This document shows positions 8,952 to 17,105 of a DNA stretch of 64,000 bases, one piece after another. Within the stretch, counting starts at the first letter, position 1. Each line of letters begins with the position of its first letter. Location: positions 40,207-104,206 of the forward strand of contig NZ_NJAG01000015.1 in NCBI RefSeq assembly GCF_002872335.1, read 5' to 3'. The position numbers and the translations under genes are program-made. The DNA is from Siphonobacter sp. BAB-5405 (GTDB lineage Bacteria; Bacteroidota; Bacteroidia; Cytophagales; Spirosomataceae). The notes beneath the pieces are model-generated. The model made no database searches, was not told the origin of the DNA, and was given only the letters and a program-made list of their open reading frames with translations.

Positions 8952-10019
8952 ATGCCTCATACTCTACGTATTGCGACTTTTAACTGTGAAAATTTGTTTA
9001 GTCGTCCCAAAATTTTTGAACAGACCCCCGCTAAAGCCAAAGAGTTGCTAGGGTATGTTTCGGAGTTGCAGGAAGCACTTAAAAATGATATTTTTGACAA
9101 GTCTCGTATCAAACAACTAGAAAGTAAACTCAAAGGGTTTGCGACAATTAATGATTTGCGTGGTAAGCACGATTCTGCTTCAGTGCTTGGAGCAAAAGAT
9201 TGACTTGGCGGAGTCGAACTAACTCGAACGGGTTTTTCTGATGCTGCTGTTGAAAATACGGCAAGAGTAATTGCTGATGTAGATGCTGATGTCATTTGCT
9301 TAATTGAGGTGGAGGATCGTAACCTACTTCAAAAATTTCATGATGGCTTACTGTACAAGGACTTTTTAGAGCCAGCAAACAAAGCAGAGTACAAATATGT
9401 CTATTTGATTGATGGAAATGATCCAAGAGGTATTGATGTAGCGTTTCTTTCACGCCTTCCGGTAACGTCCTTTTGCAGTCACATTCACGAGACAACACTT
9501 TATGATGGAAAAACGGTTAAAACATTCTCGCGCGATTGCTTGGAAGTAGAACTTGAGGCTCCAGATCAAAAAGCTTTGCACTTAAAAATCAATCATTTTA
9601 AGTCGATGGGCTATAGCTCTCCATCTGATCCCCTGAGCAATAGACGACGTCTGGGGCAAGCTGAACGGGTAGTCGAACTATTGGATAAGCATGACCTTAC
9701 CAAAGACTATGTCATCGTAGCAGGGGATTTAAACTCGGATCCTTCCAGTGCATCTATGGCTCCTTTAATAAATAAGAATCATCTTTACAATACGCTCTTA
9801 CAACTTCCTGAAACGCAACGCGGCACTTATGGGACAAGTAAGAAGCAATTAGATTATGTGTTTGTCTCTGAAGCTTTAAAGCACCACCTACAAAACGTTA
9901 GGCTTGAGCGGCGAGGAGTATACACAAAGACAAAATGGATTCCTTACCCAACAGTTACTAGCCCTCGCAATCAGACATCTGATCATGCAGCCGTAGTTGC
10001 AGAGTTTCTATTACCCTAG
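8952..10019 (+). pseudogene. endonuclease/exonuclease/phosphatase family gene broken by one in-frame TGA
   Basis: One frame carries a whole EEP-superfamily (DNase I-like) protein apart from one stop codon, TGA at 9201-9203. Before it: start ATG 8952 and motif RIATFNCENLF. After it the same frame continues with ICLIEVED, LKINHFKSMG, VIVAGDLNSDPSS and a C-terminal TSDHAAVVAEF, which are the metal-binding and catalytic motifs of the family. The residue before the stop is Asp and the next are LGGVEL. A Trp codon (TGG) at that place would restore a 355-residue protein, so a single G-to-A change is the simplest cause. A restart at GTG 9309 would lack the first motif. Alternatives are a sequencing error or readthrough. 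The intact protein would hydrolyse phosphodiester bonds; its substrate is unknown. Confidence 0.8.
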
Positions 10020-10057
10020 AAGTAGTTTCTAACAGTTGAACATACTATGCCATTAAC

Positions 10058-10080
10058 CTACAACTATCGGCTTGTTGTAG
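10058..10080. terminator. weak hairpin between convergent genes
   Basis: Arms CTACAAC and GTTGTAG are separated by 9 bases, between the converging broken nuclease gene and the gene ending at 10127. There is no convincing T-run, so this is a tentative bidirectional terminator. Confidence 0.3.
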
Positions 10081-10126
10081 TGTTTCCATTGATAAAAGCG
10101 ACCCGGCAAATAGTTCAACTTGGTAT

Positions 10127-10531
10127 TTACATTGCTGCCGTTTGAACCTCTATGCCTATAACTATACATTCTCCCTCAATTCCTGTGCTTACATAGCGGG
10201 GATGGACTACTGTAACGATGCGAGGTAAGTGGTCCAGCAATTGCATAAAAAGAGATTCTAATCCATAGCCTTTCAAGATCACCTGATGAGAGGCAAACTC
10301 CAATCGGATCTGGTTCATATCCTGGCCGGGTAAAAACTCAGCGGCAATCAGATAAGCATAATTAAGAATATAACGTCTCCCATCGGGCCAAACTAGACAC
10401 AGGTTACGGGCGTAGCCGATGGAGTGAAACTCCTCATGATTTGGTACAATCTGCCCCGGCTGTTTGGCTTCTAAACTCGCCGGGTTGTTTTCCCGCATCT
10501 GGTCAAAGCGAGTTTTAAATCCGTGGTCCAT
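10127..10531 (-). CDS. hypothetical protein coupled to the MobF relaxase
   Basis: A 134-residue protein of unknown function. Its ATG overlaps the last 17 bases of the relaxase gene, which strongly suggests translational coupling and a shared role in DNA mobilisation. There is no signal peptide or clear membrane segment. The central part (LCLVWPDGRRYILNYAYLIAAEF) looks like a small compact alpha/beta domain, and the C-terminal half is hydrophobic and strand-rich (RIVTVVHPRYVS, ECIVIGIEVQ). I do not recognise the family. The context suggests an accessory factor of the relaxase or an element-specific regulator; this is inference. Confidence 0.65.
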   Translation of the reverse strand: MDHGFKTRFDQMRENNPASLEAKQPGQIVPNHEEFHSIGYARNLCLVWPDGRRYILNYAYLIAAEFLPGQDMNQIRLEFASHQVILKGYGLESLFMQLLDHLPRIVTVVHPRYVSTGIEGECIVIGIEVQTAAM

Positions 10532-13259
10532 CGTCTTTACTGATCTGCTTTTGTTTGGGAGCGGGTTGCTTAAGTGGGTCCTTGATCGGTTGTCTTGGCA
10601 ATTGCTGGCGGATGTTTTGCTCGGCCAGTTGCTGGGCTTGAGGCTGCTTTCTCAACAGCTCTAAAGCAGAAGTGCGATCTCCCACCCGCTTGGCGTAGCC
10701 TAATAACGTCTCTTTATCGTCCGTGTAAATGCGAGCCCGATCTCGGCCACGCGAAACTGAAACGTAGAACTGTTTCGAGGTCGTTGCCGGAAACGTTCCA
10801 GCGGGCTGCCAGATGAAAACTTCGTCAACGGTTTTCCCTTGCGAGGCATGGCTGGTTACACAATACGCATGAGCAAGGTGGCCAAACTCCTTACCTACCT
10901 GATAGCGGGTTTTACCACCTGAACCTAGCAGAGTAATTTGACCGTCTTTCTTGATGGATGCCACCTCCAACAATTGCCCATTATTGAGCCGTTTGTCCTG
11001 ATCATCAAAACCGTTACGGGTAATACGAATTCTGTCTCCTTTGGAAAGGGCTAAGGGCTTGGATCGATAGATTTCGTAGGAACTGCTTTTGTCGGTCGGT
11101 AACACTTGCGTTTCACCCTGACTGTTTTCAATTTTTACGTGATGATCCGTACGCTCCGTGACTCTCCAGCGACTCCCCCGCTGAATGCCCGAAAGATTCT
11201 GGTTGAATTGGATGATATTTCCCTCTTCAATGATCGACCAATCTCCTTTTTCAGCTTCGGTTAGATTACGATTCACTAGCCGATTCACAACGACCTCCTT
11301 CTTTCCCAAAAGACCTTCTTCCCGCAAGTCCTTACGGATGCTCAACGTTAATTCATCTGCCTGCTGACGGGTAGGAGAAATGACCAGAATGGACTTTTTG
11401 TTTTTGATCGCCTGCTTATAGTCCACTAGTAGTTCCTTAGTGGGGTTCAGGGGATCAACCGGTGTAATTGCCCCCAGTCCATCGAGTTTTTTGAAGGCCG
11501 ATTCAACCATCCCATGGGACAGATCCGTGACGATCGATCGATAATCCTCGTTACGCTGTCGGTAAATTTTAGTTACCTCAGCTGTTTGAATTCGCCCAAC
11601 GGTATTGAGAATACGTAAGGCGTCCCCGCGAACCACGCTGGAATGTTGACGTGTATCACCACCCAGGATAAGCCGGGCATTTTGCCGGGTCGCTAGTTCC
11701 AGCAGAGCGGTCATGTCCTGAGTGCCCAAAAGCCCCGCTTCATCCACCCAAAGAATTTGCCCTGCCAGGGTTTCCTGCCTTTTTTTATCGAGGAGCAATT
11801 GCGTGACCGTGTCTGCCTGCTTAAAACCTTCATTTCGTAAGACCCCATGCGAGGCTTCCGATGTGGGAGCGATGACGGTGACCGTCTTGCCCGCAGCTTC
11901 CATGTGCTTGACGGCTTCTTGCATTAATGTCGTTTTACCAGAACCAGCTACCCCGCGGATAATGGAAACCCGGTTCGAGGTAGTCAGGACATGTTCGACG
12001 GCCTGAGCTTGCTTCCCGTCCAGGGCAAGCTTGGGAGCTTCTAGATACAAGGGTCTGAGTTTGCCCTGACCACTGCGAGCAAGCTTGACCATACGATGTT
12101 CCTCGGCAATGACCTGCCGGGTCGTTAGGAGCCTCTGATTCCCATCGTCAATCGCGATGACCCGTGGATCGGCCTGGAGACAGCGATCCACAGCATCGAG
12201 TGCAATGGATCGCTGTCCAATGCTCTGCCGGTAGGCACTCGCCAATAGGCGGCGATCAGGCAACACGGAAGCCCGCTCGAATCCGTGGAGCACGGCCTGA
12301 TCAACGCAATCCTTGGCATGGACGATCTCCCGGATCATCTCCGGTGCGTGCCGGATGATCCGGGCTCCGTCATCCGGGCTCCCTTGCGGGTTTAGCTCCC
12401 GGATTTGCCGTCGCCAGTCGGCTTTCAGCTCGTTCATGCCCACACCCGCTTGTTTTTTACTGCGGGTGCGGGCTCCCAGTTCACTAAGCTCGTGGATGTC
12501 CGTAATCCCTTTTTCTTTGGCAACCCGGCCAATCTCGTCCGTGCGTTTGGAAAACAGCTTGATGACCTCTTCAGGGACGTTTTCAATTTCAAACGATTGC
12601 TCGGTTCGACGAATCTCATACCCCAGATCGATGAGCTGATCTGAAAGATACTTGTGAAATCGGGCCTGGTAGTAGGGCATGTCGCGTTTGATGTCGCCGA
12701 ATTGGCCTGCTTTGACGCGGCCTTCGGCTTCATCAAACGTGGCGTTGAAGACAAAGCAGTGGGCATGCAAGTGAGGATCCGGAAGATGCCCATTAACAGG
12801 CCGGGCGGTCTGGTGAATAAAGTCCGCCCAAATCAGTTCACCGGTGGATCGATCGCTGTATTCACCCTCTTTACGAACGCGGGCTTTGCTATCGGCTTCA
12901 ATATCAAGCATCGTTTGATGAACACTCGCCTCGAAGGCTTTGAGCAGGTGATCGTCCTTGGCTAGGGCGTGCAGAATCGATAAAGATTTTGGGCTGTGAA
13001 AGTTAATATCATACCCCACGCGTCGCTCTTCGTTGGTTCGAGGCGTCAGGGGTTTTCCCGTCGTTGGATTGACATTTTCACACAAGGCAAAGAACAACTC
13101 TTTGCTAGCTGGACCCATTAATCCCAATCGTTCGGCCAATTTGCCCCGCACATAACCGTTCATCTCCTGATCATTGATATAATAATCAGCTTTGGAGAGG
13201 GCCTGACTGAAATACGATTTGGCGTGGTCAGCGTTGCTGGCCTGAATCATCCGGATCAT
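10515..13259 (-). CDS. MobF-family conjugative relaxase with helicase domain (TrwC/TraI-like)
   Basis: A 914-residue protein. The N-terminal relaxase domain has candidate catalytic tyrosines Y26/Y27 (SKADYYIND) and the three-histidine metal site DPHLHAHCF (H163, H165, H167). It would nick one strand at oriT and remain covalently attached to the 5' end. From about residue 420 a RecD-like helicase follows: Walker A GVAGSGKTT, Walker B ILWVDEAGLLG, GGDTRQHSSV, the late motif VTSHASQGKT and YVSVSRGRDRARI. It would unwind the plasmid or element during transfer. The length is typical of TrwC-type proteins. A candidate oriT lies just upstream (13596-13682), and the coupling ATPase gene lies at 15144-16670 on the same strand. 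Gene order and domains make the assignment strong; whether the element is still mobile is unknown. Confidence 0.93.
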   Translation of the reverse strand: MIRMIQASNADHAKSYFSQALSKADYYINDQEMNGYVRGKLAERLGLMGPASKELFFALCENVNPTTGKPLTPRTNEERRVGYDINFHSPKSLSILHALAKDDHLLKAFEASVHQTMLDIEADSKARVRKEGEYSDRSTGELIWADFIHQTARPVNGHLPDPHLHAHCFVFNATFDEAEGRVKAGQFGDIKRDMPYYQARFHKYLSDQLIDLGYEIRRTEQSFEIENVPEEVIKLFSKRTDEIGRVAKEKGITDIHELSELGARTRSKKQAGVGMNELKADWRRQIRELNPQGSPDDGARIIRHAPEMIREIVHAKDCVDQAVLHGFERASVLPDRRLLASAYRQSIGQRSIALDAVDRCLQADPRVIAIDDGNQRLLTTRQVIAEEHRMVKLARSGQGKLRPLYLEAPKLALDGKQAQAVEHVLTTSNRVSIIRGVAGSGKTTLMQEAVKHMEAAGKTVTVIAPTSEASHGVLRNEGFKQADTVTQLLLDKKRQETLAGQILWVDEAGLLGTQDMTALLELATRQNARLILGGDTRQHSSVVRGDALRILNTVGRIQTAEVTKIYRQRNEDYRSIVTDLSHGMVESAFKKLDGLGAITPVDPLNPTKELLVDYKQAIKNKKSILVISPTRQQADELTLSIRKDLREEGLLGKKEVVVNRLVNRNLTEAEKGDWSIIEEGNIIQFNQNLSGIQRGSRWRVTERTDHHVKIENSQGETQVLPTDKSSSYEIYRSKPLALSKGDRIRITRNGFDDQDKRLNNGQLLEVASIKKDGQITLLGSGGKTRYQVGKEFGHLAHAYCVTSHASQGKTVDEVFIWQPAGTFPATTSKQFYVSVSRGRDRARIYTDDKETLLGYAKRVGDRTSALELLRKQPQAQQLAEQNIRQQLPRQPIKDPLKQPAPKQKQISKDDGPRI

Positions 13260-13735
13260 GGGAGTAAGCTTACCATAGGAGCTTGAAACCAGCTTTTAAT
13301 TCCATCGGGCCTTAACGACGAAGCAACAGCTTTAATGCCGAGCCGTCGAATAGCCTACCGAATGCCTCAAGCTAAAGAACACAGCGGAAAACAGAAAACC
13401 AGTAGGTGAAGTGTCATACGAAAGCCCTGTTTCGCTAAACGAATCAGCTAGTTGATCATTTGCTGACTCACAAGCGATGTTCCACCAGGCAGTATGGCGA
13501 TCATTAGAGTAGCTTCTATCGTTTTTGTGTTTAACGTCATGGGAGAGCATCTCCTTTCAGGGTATGTCGATCTATGCTGTCAGCGTAGTGCAATCCGGAC
13601 GGGACGACGCTTATCACTGATTTTTTACGGTGTAAAAAATCATCTGACGACTCCGCTTCGCTCCGGGGAGCTGTCCCGTCTGTTTTGCACTATTTTTCGC
13701 TGTCATCATCGACCAACCCTGAAAGGAGATTTACG
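13260..13735. other. gene-free stretch upstream of the relaxase
   Basis: 476 bases without a supported gene. It holds the candidate oriT and, presumably, the divergent promoters for the relaxase (left) and the 67-residue protein (right). Short open frames here lack a start signal and a protein-like composition. Confidence 0.6.
13596..13682. other. candidate origin of transfer (oriT)
   Basis: This sits in the 476-base gap upstream of the relaxase. A perfect hairpin at 13618-13642 (arms TGATTTTTTAC and its complement, 3-base loop) is flanked by an outer inverted repeat: GACGGGAC at 13598-13605 and GTCCCGTC at 13673-13680, extending to 13596-13682 with one G-T pair. oriT sites of MobF systems usually lie beside the relaxase gene and contain inverted repeats next to the nick site. 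The exact nick site cannot be seen from the sequence. A regulatory or replication site is the alternative. Confidence 0.5.
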
Positions 13736-13939
13736 ATGACTACAGAAACCTCAACCGAAAAGAAATACCCAACTCACGCTGTATACTTCCTGACGGACAA
13801 AAAGGGCAGTGACCAGAAAGAATGGAACAAAGCCGGTGCTGCCTGGATTCATCTGGACAATGACGGCATGAACCTCTCGCTTCATCTGTTCGGTCAGCAG
13901 ATCCCGCTGGTTGTACGCAAGGTAAAACCGAAAGAATAG
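13736..13939 (+). CDS. 67-residue conserved-looking mobile-element protein
   Basis: ATG 13736 follows a strong ribosome binding site (GAAAGGAG, 7 bases upstream), so this start is chosen over an open-frame start at 13685. The 67-residue product is soluble, begins with a Thr/Glu/Lys-rich tail, and has a compact core (THAVYFLTDKKGSDQKEWNK, then AGAAWIHLDNDGMNLSLHLF). No family name is known to me. It is transcribed away from the relaxase across the candidate oriT, and a strong terminator follows directly. The position suggests a small DNA-processing or regulatory factor of the element, which is inference. Confidence 0.75.
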   Translation: MTTETSTEKKYPTHAVYFLTDKKGSDQKEWNKAGAAWIHLDNDGMNLSLHLFGQQIPLVVRKVKPKE

Positions 13940-13967
13940 CAGTCTTCTGTTAAAGCTTAATCACTTC

Positions 13968-13997
13968 GCCGGGCAGGTTCATTTGCCCGGCTTTTTC
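13968..13997 (+). terminator. rho-independent terminator of the 67-residue protein gene
   Basis: GC-rich arms GCCGGGCA and TGCCCGGC, an 8-base loop and a TTTTT run, starting 29 bases after the stop codon at 13939. Confidence 0.85.
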
Positions 13998-14344
13998 GTG
14001 TCTCTTTCGAATGGAAATGATCCACAAAGACGCCATTTATTCTGCACACTTCACAGCCAGACATGTTGATCCATTGTCCTTCATAGAGCCTTATCAAACG
14101 CTTGGTCGAAGATTTATACGAGGACCGCTTACCTGCATGCCTAATCTGTTCGACCACTAGCTGAGCTAGCTGACAAAACGTTAGTCTCTCGCTAGCCCCC
14201 ACATATGCCCCTTTATTTGCTTTGATATTAAAGACCATAAAACTCAAAGCAGTGTAGCGAAAAGGGTGACCGTGCTCACAGAGTCGTTAATCCCCATCAA
14301 TCATTTTTGCATCAGACATCTCCCCTTAGCACTGCTAAGGCTAG
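13998..14344. other. gene-free stretch between terminator and membrane protein gene
   Basis: About 350 bases. A minus-strand open frame of 96 codons crosses it but runs through the terminator at 13968-13997 and has no clear start signal, so I do not call it. Nothing else is recognised. Confidence 0.4.
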
Positions 14345-15112
14345 TCACGAAACATCGACGACCTCATCATCAACCATAAATGAGCTGGCGAGCTCGCGTC
14401 GCATGTCGGGATCCGTTGGTCCTCGTCCGTAAAATGGAAACCCCCGCGTTTCATCCATAGGTCGCCCTTCGACGAAAGCTTTCGTGAGCTCTTCGTTACT
14501 AATGCGTTCATCAATTTTATCCATAATGAAGTGATCCCCTTGCCGATAAAGAGCTCGGTAACTTAAGCCGTACATCACACTACTAATCATGATAACGGCT
14601 CCTATGTACTGAGCTAAGAACCATAAGACGAGACCCACCAAGAAACAGAAGCCTGGTTCAAGGAGTGTTTCAATCGTTCGCCGGTCACCCGAACGACCTC
14701 TCCATTTAAACTTTATAAAAAAAGGGTGTGCTTGTCCGGTGGAAAGACTAAAACGAGCAAAGTCAAAAACGGAGGGTAGTCGCTTGATTTCTTCACGTCG
14801 CTGGATGGCCATGAAAACAAAAAATCCTAGGAATACGTACCAAGTGCCATACGTCAACAGGAAAAAAACAAATCCATAGTTTGGGATTACATTGCTTGAG
14901 ATTAAAGCAAATAGTGGAGGAATTAGAGATAAAGCTACCGTGATGGAAAGTGCGGTTGAAAAAGAAAAATAGCGTTCGCCCATATTTCTCCGCAAGAAGA
15001 CTTCCAGTAACAATCGCGGCCAAGAAGAGAAGAGTAGGATAACAACGAGAATACCTCCTTTCGCGTTCGACGTTCGTTTAAACACACTGCGGTAGTAAAG
15101 ATTTTTTTTCAT
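14345..15112 (-). CDS. polytopic membrane protein beside the coupling ATPase
   Basis: A 255-residue protein with about four or five hydrophobic segments: near residues 18-38 (GILVVILLFSSW), 52-72 (STALSITVALSLIPPLFALI), 78-102 (YGFVFFLLTYGTWYVFLGFF) and 150-182 (FCFLVGLVLWFLAQYIGAVIM). A soluble C-terminal tail ends in acidic residues. It follows the coupling ATPase gene by 31 bases on the same strand. That ATPase lacks the usual N-terminal membrane anchor, so this protein may supply the membrane part. No family recognised; the role is inferred from context. Confidence 0.7.
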   Translation of the reverse strand: MKKNLYYRSVFKRTSNAKGGILVVILLFSSWPRLLLEVFLRRNMGERYFSFSTALSITVALSLIPPLFALISSNVIPNYGFVFFLLTYGTWYVFLGFFVFMAIQRREEIKRLPSVFDFARFSLSTGQAHPFFIKFKWRGRSGDRRTIETLLEPGFCFLVGLVLWFLAQYIGAVIMISSVMYGLSYRALYRQGDHFIMDKIDERISNEELTKAFVEGRPMDETRGFPFYGRGPTDPDMRRELASSFMVDDEVVDVS

Positions 15113-15143
15113 AATTAGTTAATGAGGTAGTTAAAGGATACAC

Positions 15144-16670
15144 TTATGAATCTGTAGGCTGGTATTGCTGGTTAAAACGCATCTTCACGTAGTTGACATT
15201 TCCGAACACACTGTCACCCTGTCGATGGAGATAGCCTTCCACCCGGAAATCATTGAGGGGACCACCCGTTTTAAGCCGTACAAAGCCTTCCGGTCTAACG
15301 ACCCGTTCCAGCTTCAGGGATCGTGAATGCGTTTGAGAGAAATTTTGGGCGACCGTTATACTTTCGGAACGATCTTCAAAAAGAGCATCGCCAATGAGTT
15401 CCGAAGCATATTTATTGGTTTCAATATCCGCATTAGCATGAAAGATCTTAGTAGCCAATGTTCCTAAAAAACTTTTGACTTTGAACTCAGCCTTCGTTCC
15501 ACCCATAGAGGCGTAATAGTTGGGCAGGTTTTGCGAAATATAGACGGTAGCAATCCGGCTACTTCGAGCCGTGGCTTGAAAATCGGCATCGTGTTCGTGC
15601 ATGAAGTTCTGAGCTTCATCCGCCCATAAAAAAACGGGTCGTTCATTCTTTTGCGGATCACGCTGCTCCATGGCTCGTTGCCAGAGGTACTTAAATAGGA
15701 TCTGGCAGTCCCGCCCCACCTTGTGATAAACCTTTACGGGCAAGTTGAGGAGGATGATTTTACCCGAAAGCGAATCTTCAGGTGTGATGGTAGATTGATC
15801 GTACCGACAGAACAGGGAATAGACCGGTTCTCGAAGTAATCGGAAAAGAAATCCTGAAAAAATAAAGTCGATGATGGAGCGAGTCTTATCCGTGAGCGGA
15901 ATAAAGTTTTCCACAAAGAATTGATCAATATATTTAAAAAGCCGGGCTTGAGGGACAGCATCCAGAAGTGCCATTTCAACCTCTGGCTCCTGTTGTAAGC
16001 GTTGCTGCTCAGCAAATGACAAGCCTGTGAACCACTCTTCAGCTAGGGCATTGACTTGGTATTTGGCCCGTTCAAAGGCTTCATGAAAATGCTTGGTACC
16101 GCCGTGCTCATCGTCAGTTTTTAAGTCTTCAATGGTCTTGGGTATAGTTTGAACAATGTTATAAAGATCACTAACGGACACATGGCCGTATGCTAATTGA
16201 CAAAGGTCGATGACATTGAACATGAGCATGTCCAAGGCTGTTTCCCAAAAGGCGTCATCACTTTTACCCGCATCTTTTTCCTCGGCGGCTCGAATGACGG
16301 TCTTAAGGACATCGACCAGATTTTCGGTGAGGGAACTGCCACCGCTGGACTTAGCCGACTCATAGCGAAGAAAGTTGAACCGATGCGGGCCGCCAGGTTC
16401 CAAAATGACGAGATCACCGCTCCGCCCCGTTTGCTGGCAGTAGTCGATCCAAGATTGTTTTTCATCCGGTTTGACGGTGAGCACCAATCCGCCAAAGCCT
16501 GCCCTGAGGTATTTGAGTGCAAGCATTCTACCCGAGCCCGAGGTCTTGCCGGAGCCAATGCCTCCAAAAATTTGTACCCCTTCGACGGCATGGCGAATGG
16601 TCCAGTACCCGCGTCCTGCTGACGCGTCCAGCGTCAGGATGGGCTGGTCGAGATCACATACGTACTTCAT
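15144..16670 (-). CDS. type IV coupling protein ATPase (VirD4/TraD/TraG-like)
   Basis: A 508-residue ATPase. Walker A GGIGSGKTS is at residues 36-44 and Walker B is PVFLWADEAQNF near residue 340. A sensor-like ATARSSRIATVYISQNLPNY segment follows, as in the VirD4/TraD family that hands relaxase-bound DNA to the secretion channel. It recalls the conjugative coupling proteins that pair with MobF relaxases. The Walker A lies only 36 residues from the start, so the N-terminal membrane anchor typical of the family is missing. The neighbouring membrane protein may replace it. No secretion channel genes (VirB4, VirB6 and so on) are seen in the window, so transfer would depend on genes elsewhere. Confidence 0.88.
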   Translation of the reverse strand: MKYVCDLDQPILTLDASAGRGYWTIRHAVEGVQIFGGIGSGKTSGSGRMLALKYLRAGFGGLVLTVKPDEKQSWIDYCQQTGRSGDLVILEPGGPHRFNFLRYESAKSSGGSSLTENLVDVLKTVIRAAEEKDAGKSDDAFWETALDMLMFNVIDLCQLAYGHVSVSDLYNIVQTIPKTIEDLKTDDEHGGTKHFHEAFERAKYQVNALAEEWFTGLSFAEQQRLQQEPEVEMALLDAVPQARLFKYIDQFFVENFIPLTDKTRSIIDFIFSGFLFRLLREPVYSLFCRYDQSTITPEDSLSGKIILLNLPVKVYHKVGRDCQILFKYLWQRAMEQRDPQKNERPVFLWADEAQNFMHEHDADFQATARSSRIATVYISQNLPNYYASMGGTKAEFKVKSFLGTLATKIFHANADIETNKYASELIGDALFEDRSESITVAQNFSQTHSRSLKLERVVRPEGFVRLKTGGPLNDFRVEGYLHRQGDSVFGNVNYVKMRFNQQYQPTDS

Positions 16671-17105
16671 CGGTTTGGGTGGGCTTACGTAAACGTACTG
16701 GAAAGTATTAGTACTGGTGATTAGTATTCGCCGAGGAAAAGATCATGCGGTCAGAACCGACCATACAAAAAAAGAGCCTTAGTCGAACGATAGATCGGTA
16801 GAATGGCATGGCGGATAGGTTTATAAAGGGATTATAAATACTCAAAATAATTCCCTTTTTTAATTGCCGCTGAGAAGTCCAAAGCAAAGCCACTTTCCAC
16901 CAAACGAATACTTCTTTTCTCTTAAAGAAAGCTCTTAAATAAAAACCTATTAACCATCATTCAATAGCTTATTCATTCACAAAAGTGACTTTAATTCAAA
17001 ACTTTATATAACTAAATAAATTTTAATAAGTATATTTATTTGGCAGTATTCGTGATTTGTAATTATTTGTAATGTCTCTTATCTAGGGTATTTACCCATC
17101 CGCTA
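16671..17105. other. AT-rich gene-free stretch between divergent genes
   Basis: 435 bases separating the coupling ATPase (leftward) from the histidine kinase (rightward). It is strongly AT-rich from 16920. It must hold promoters for both, but I see no exact TAnnTTTG match, repeat or RNA gene. Confidence 0.5.

Noticed and set aside
13332..13550. Minus-strand open frame of 72 codons between relaxase and oriT
   Set aside because: No start signal and a chance-like composition; it would overlap the region expected to hold the relaxase promoter.
13957..14247. Minus-strand open frame of 96 codons
   Set aside because: It runs through the strong terminator of the 67-residue gene, has no ribosome binding site and ends in low-complexity sequence; not called as a gene.
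16708..16893. Minus-strand open frame of 61 codons upstream of the coupling ATPase
   Set aside because: No start signal, unlikely composition, and no neighbour support.
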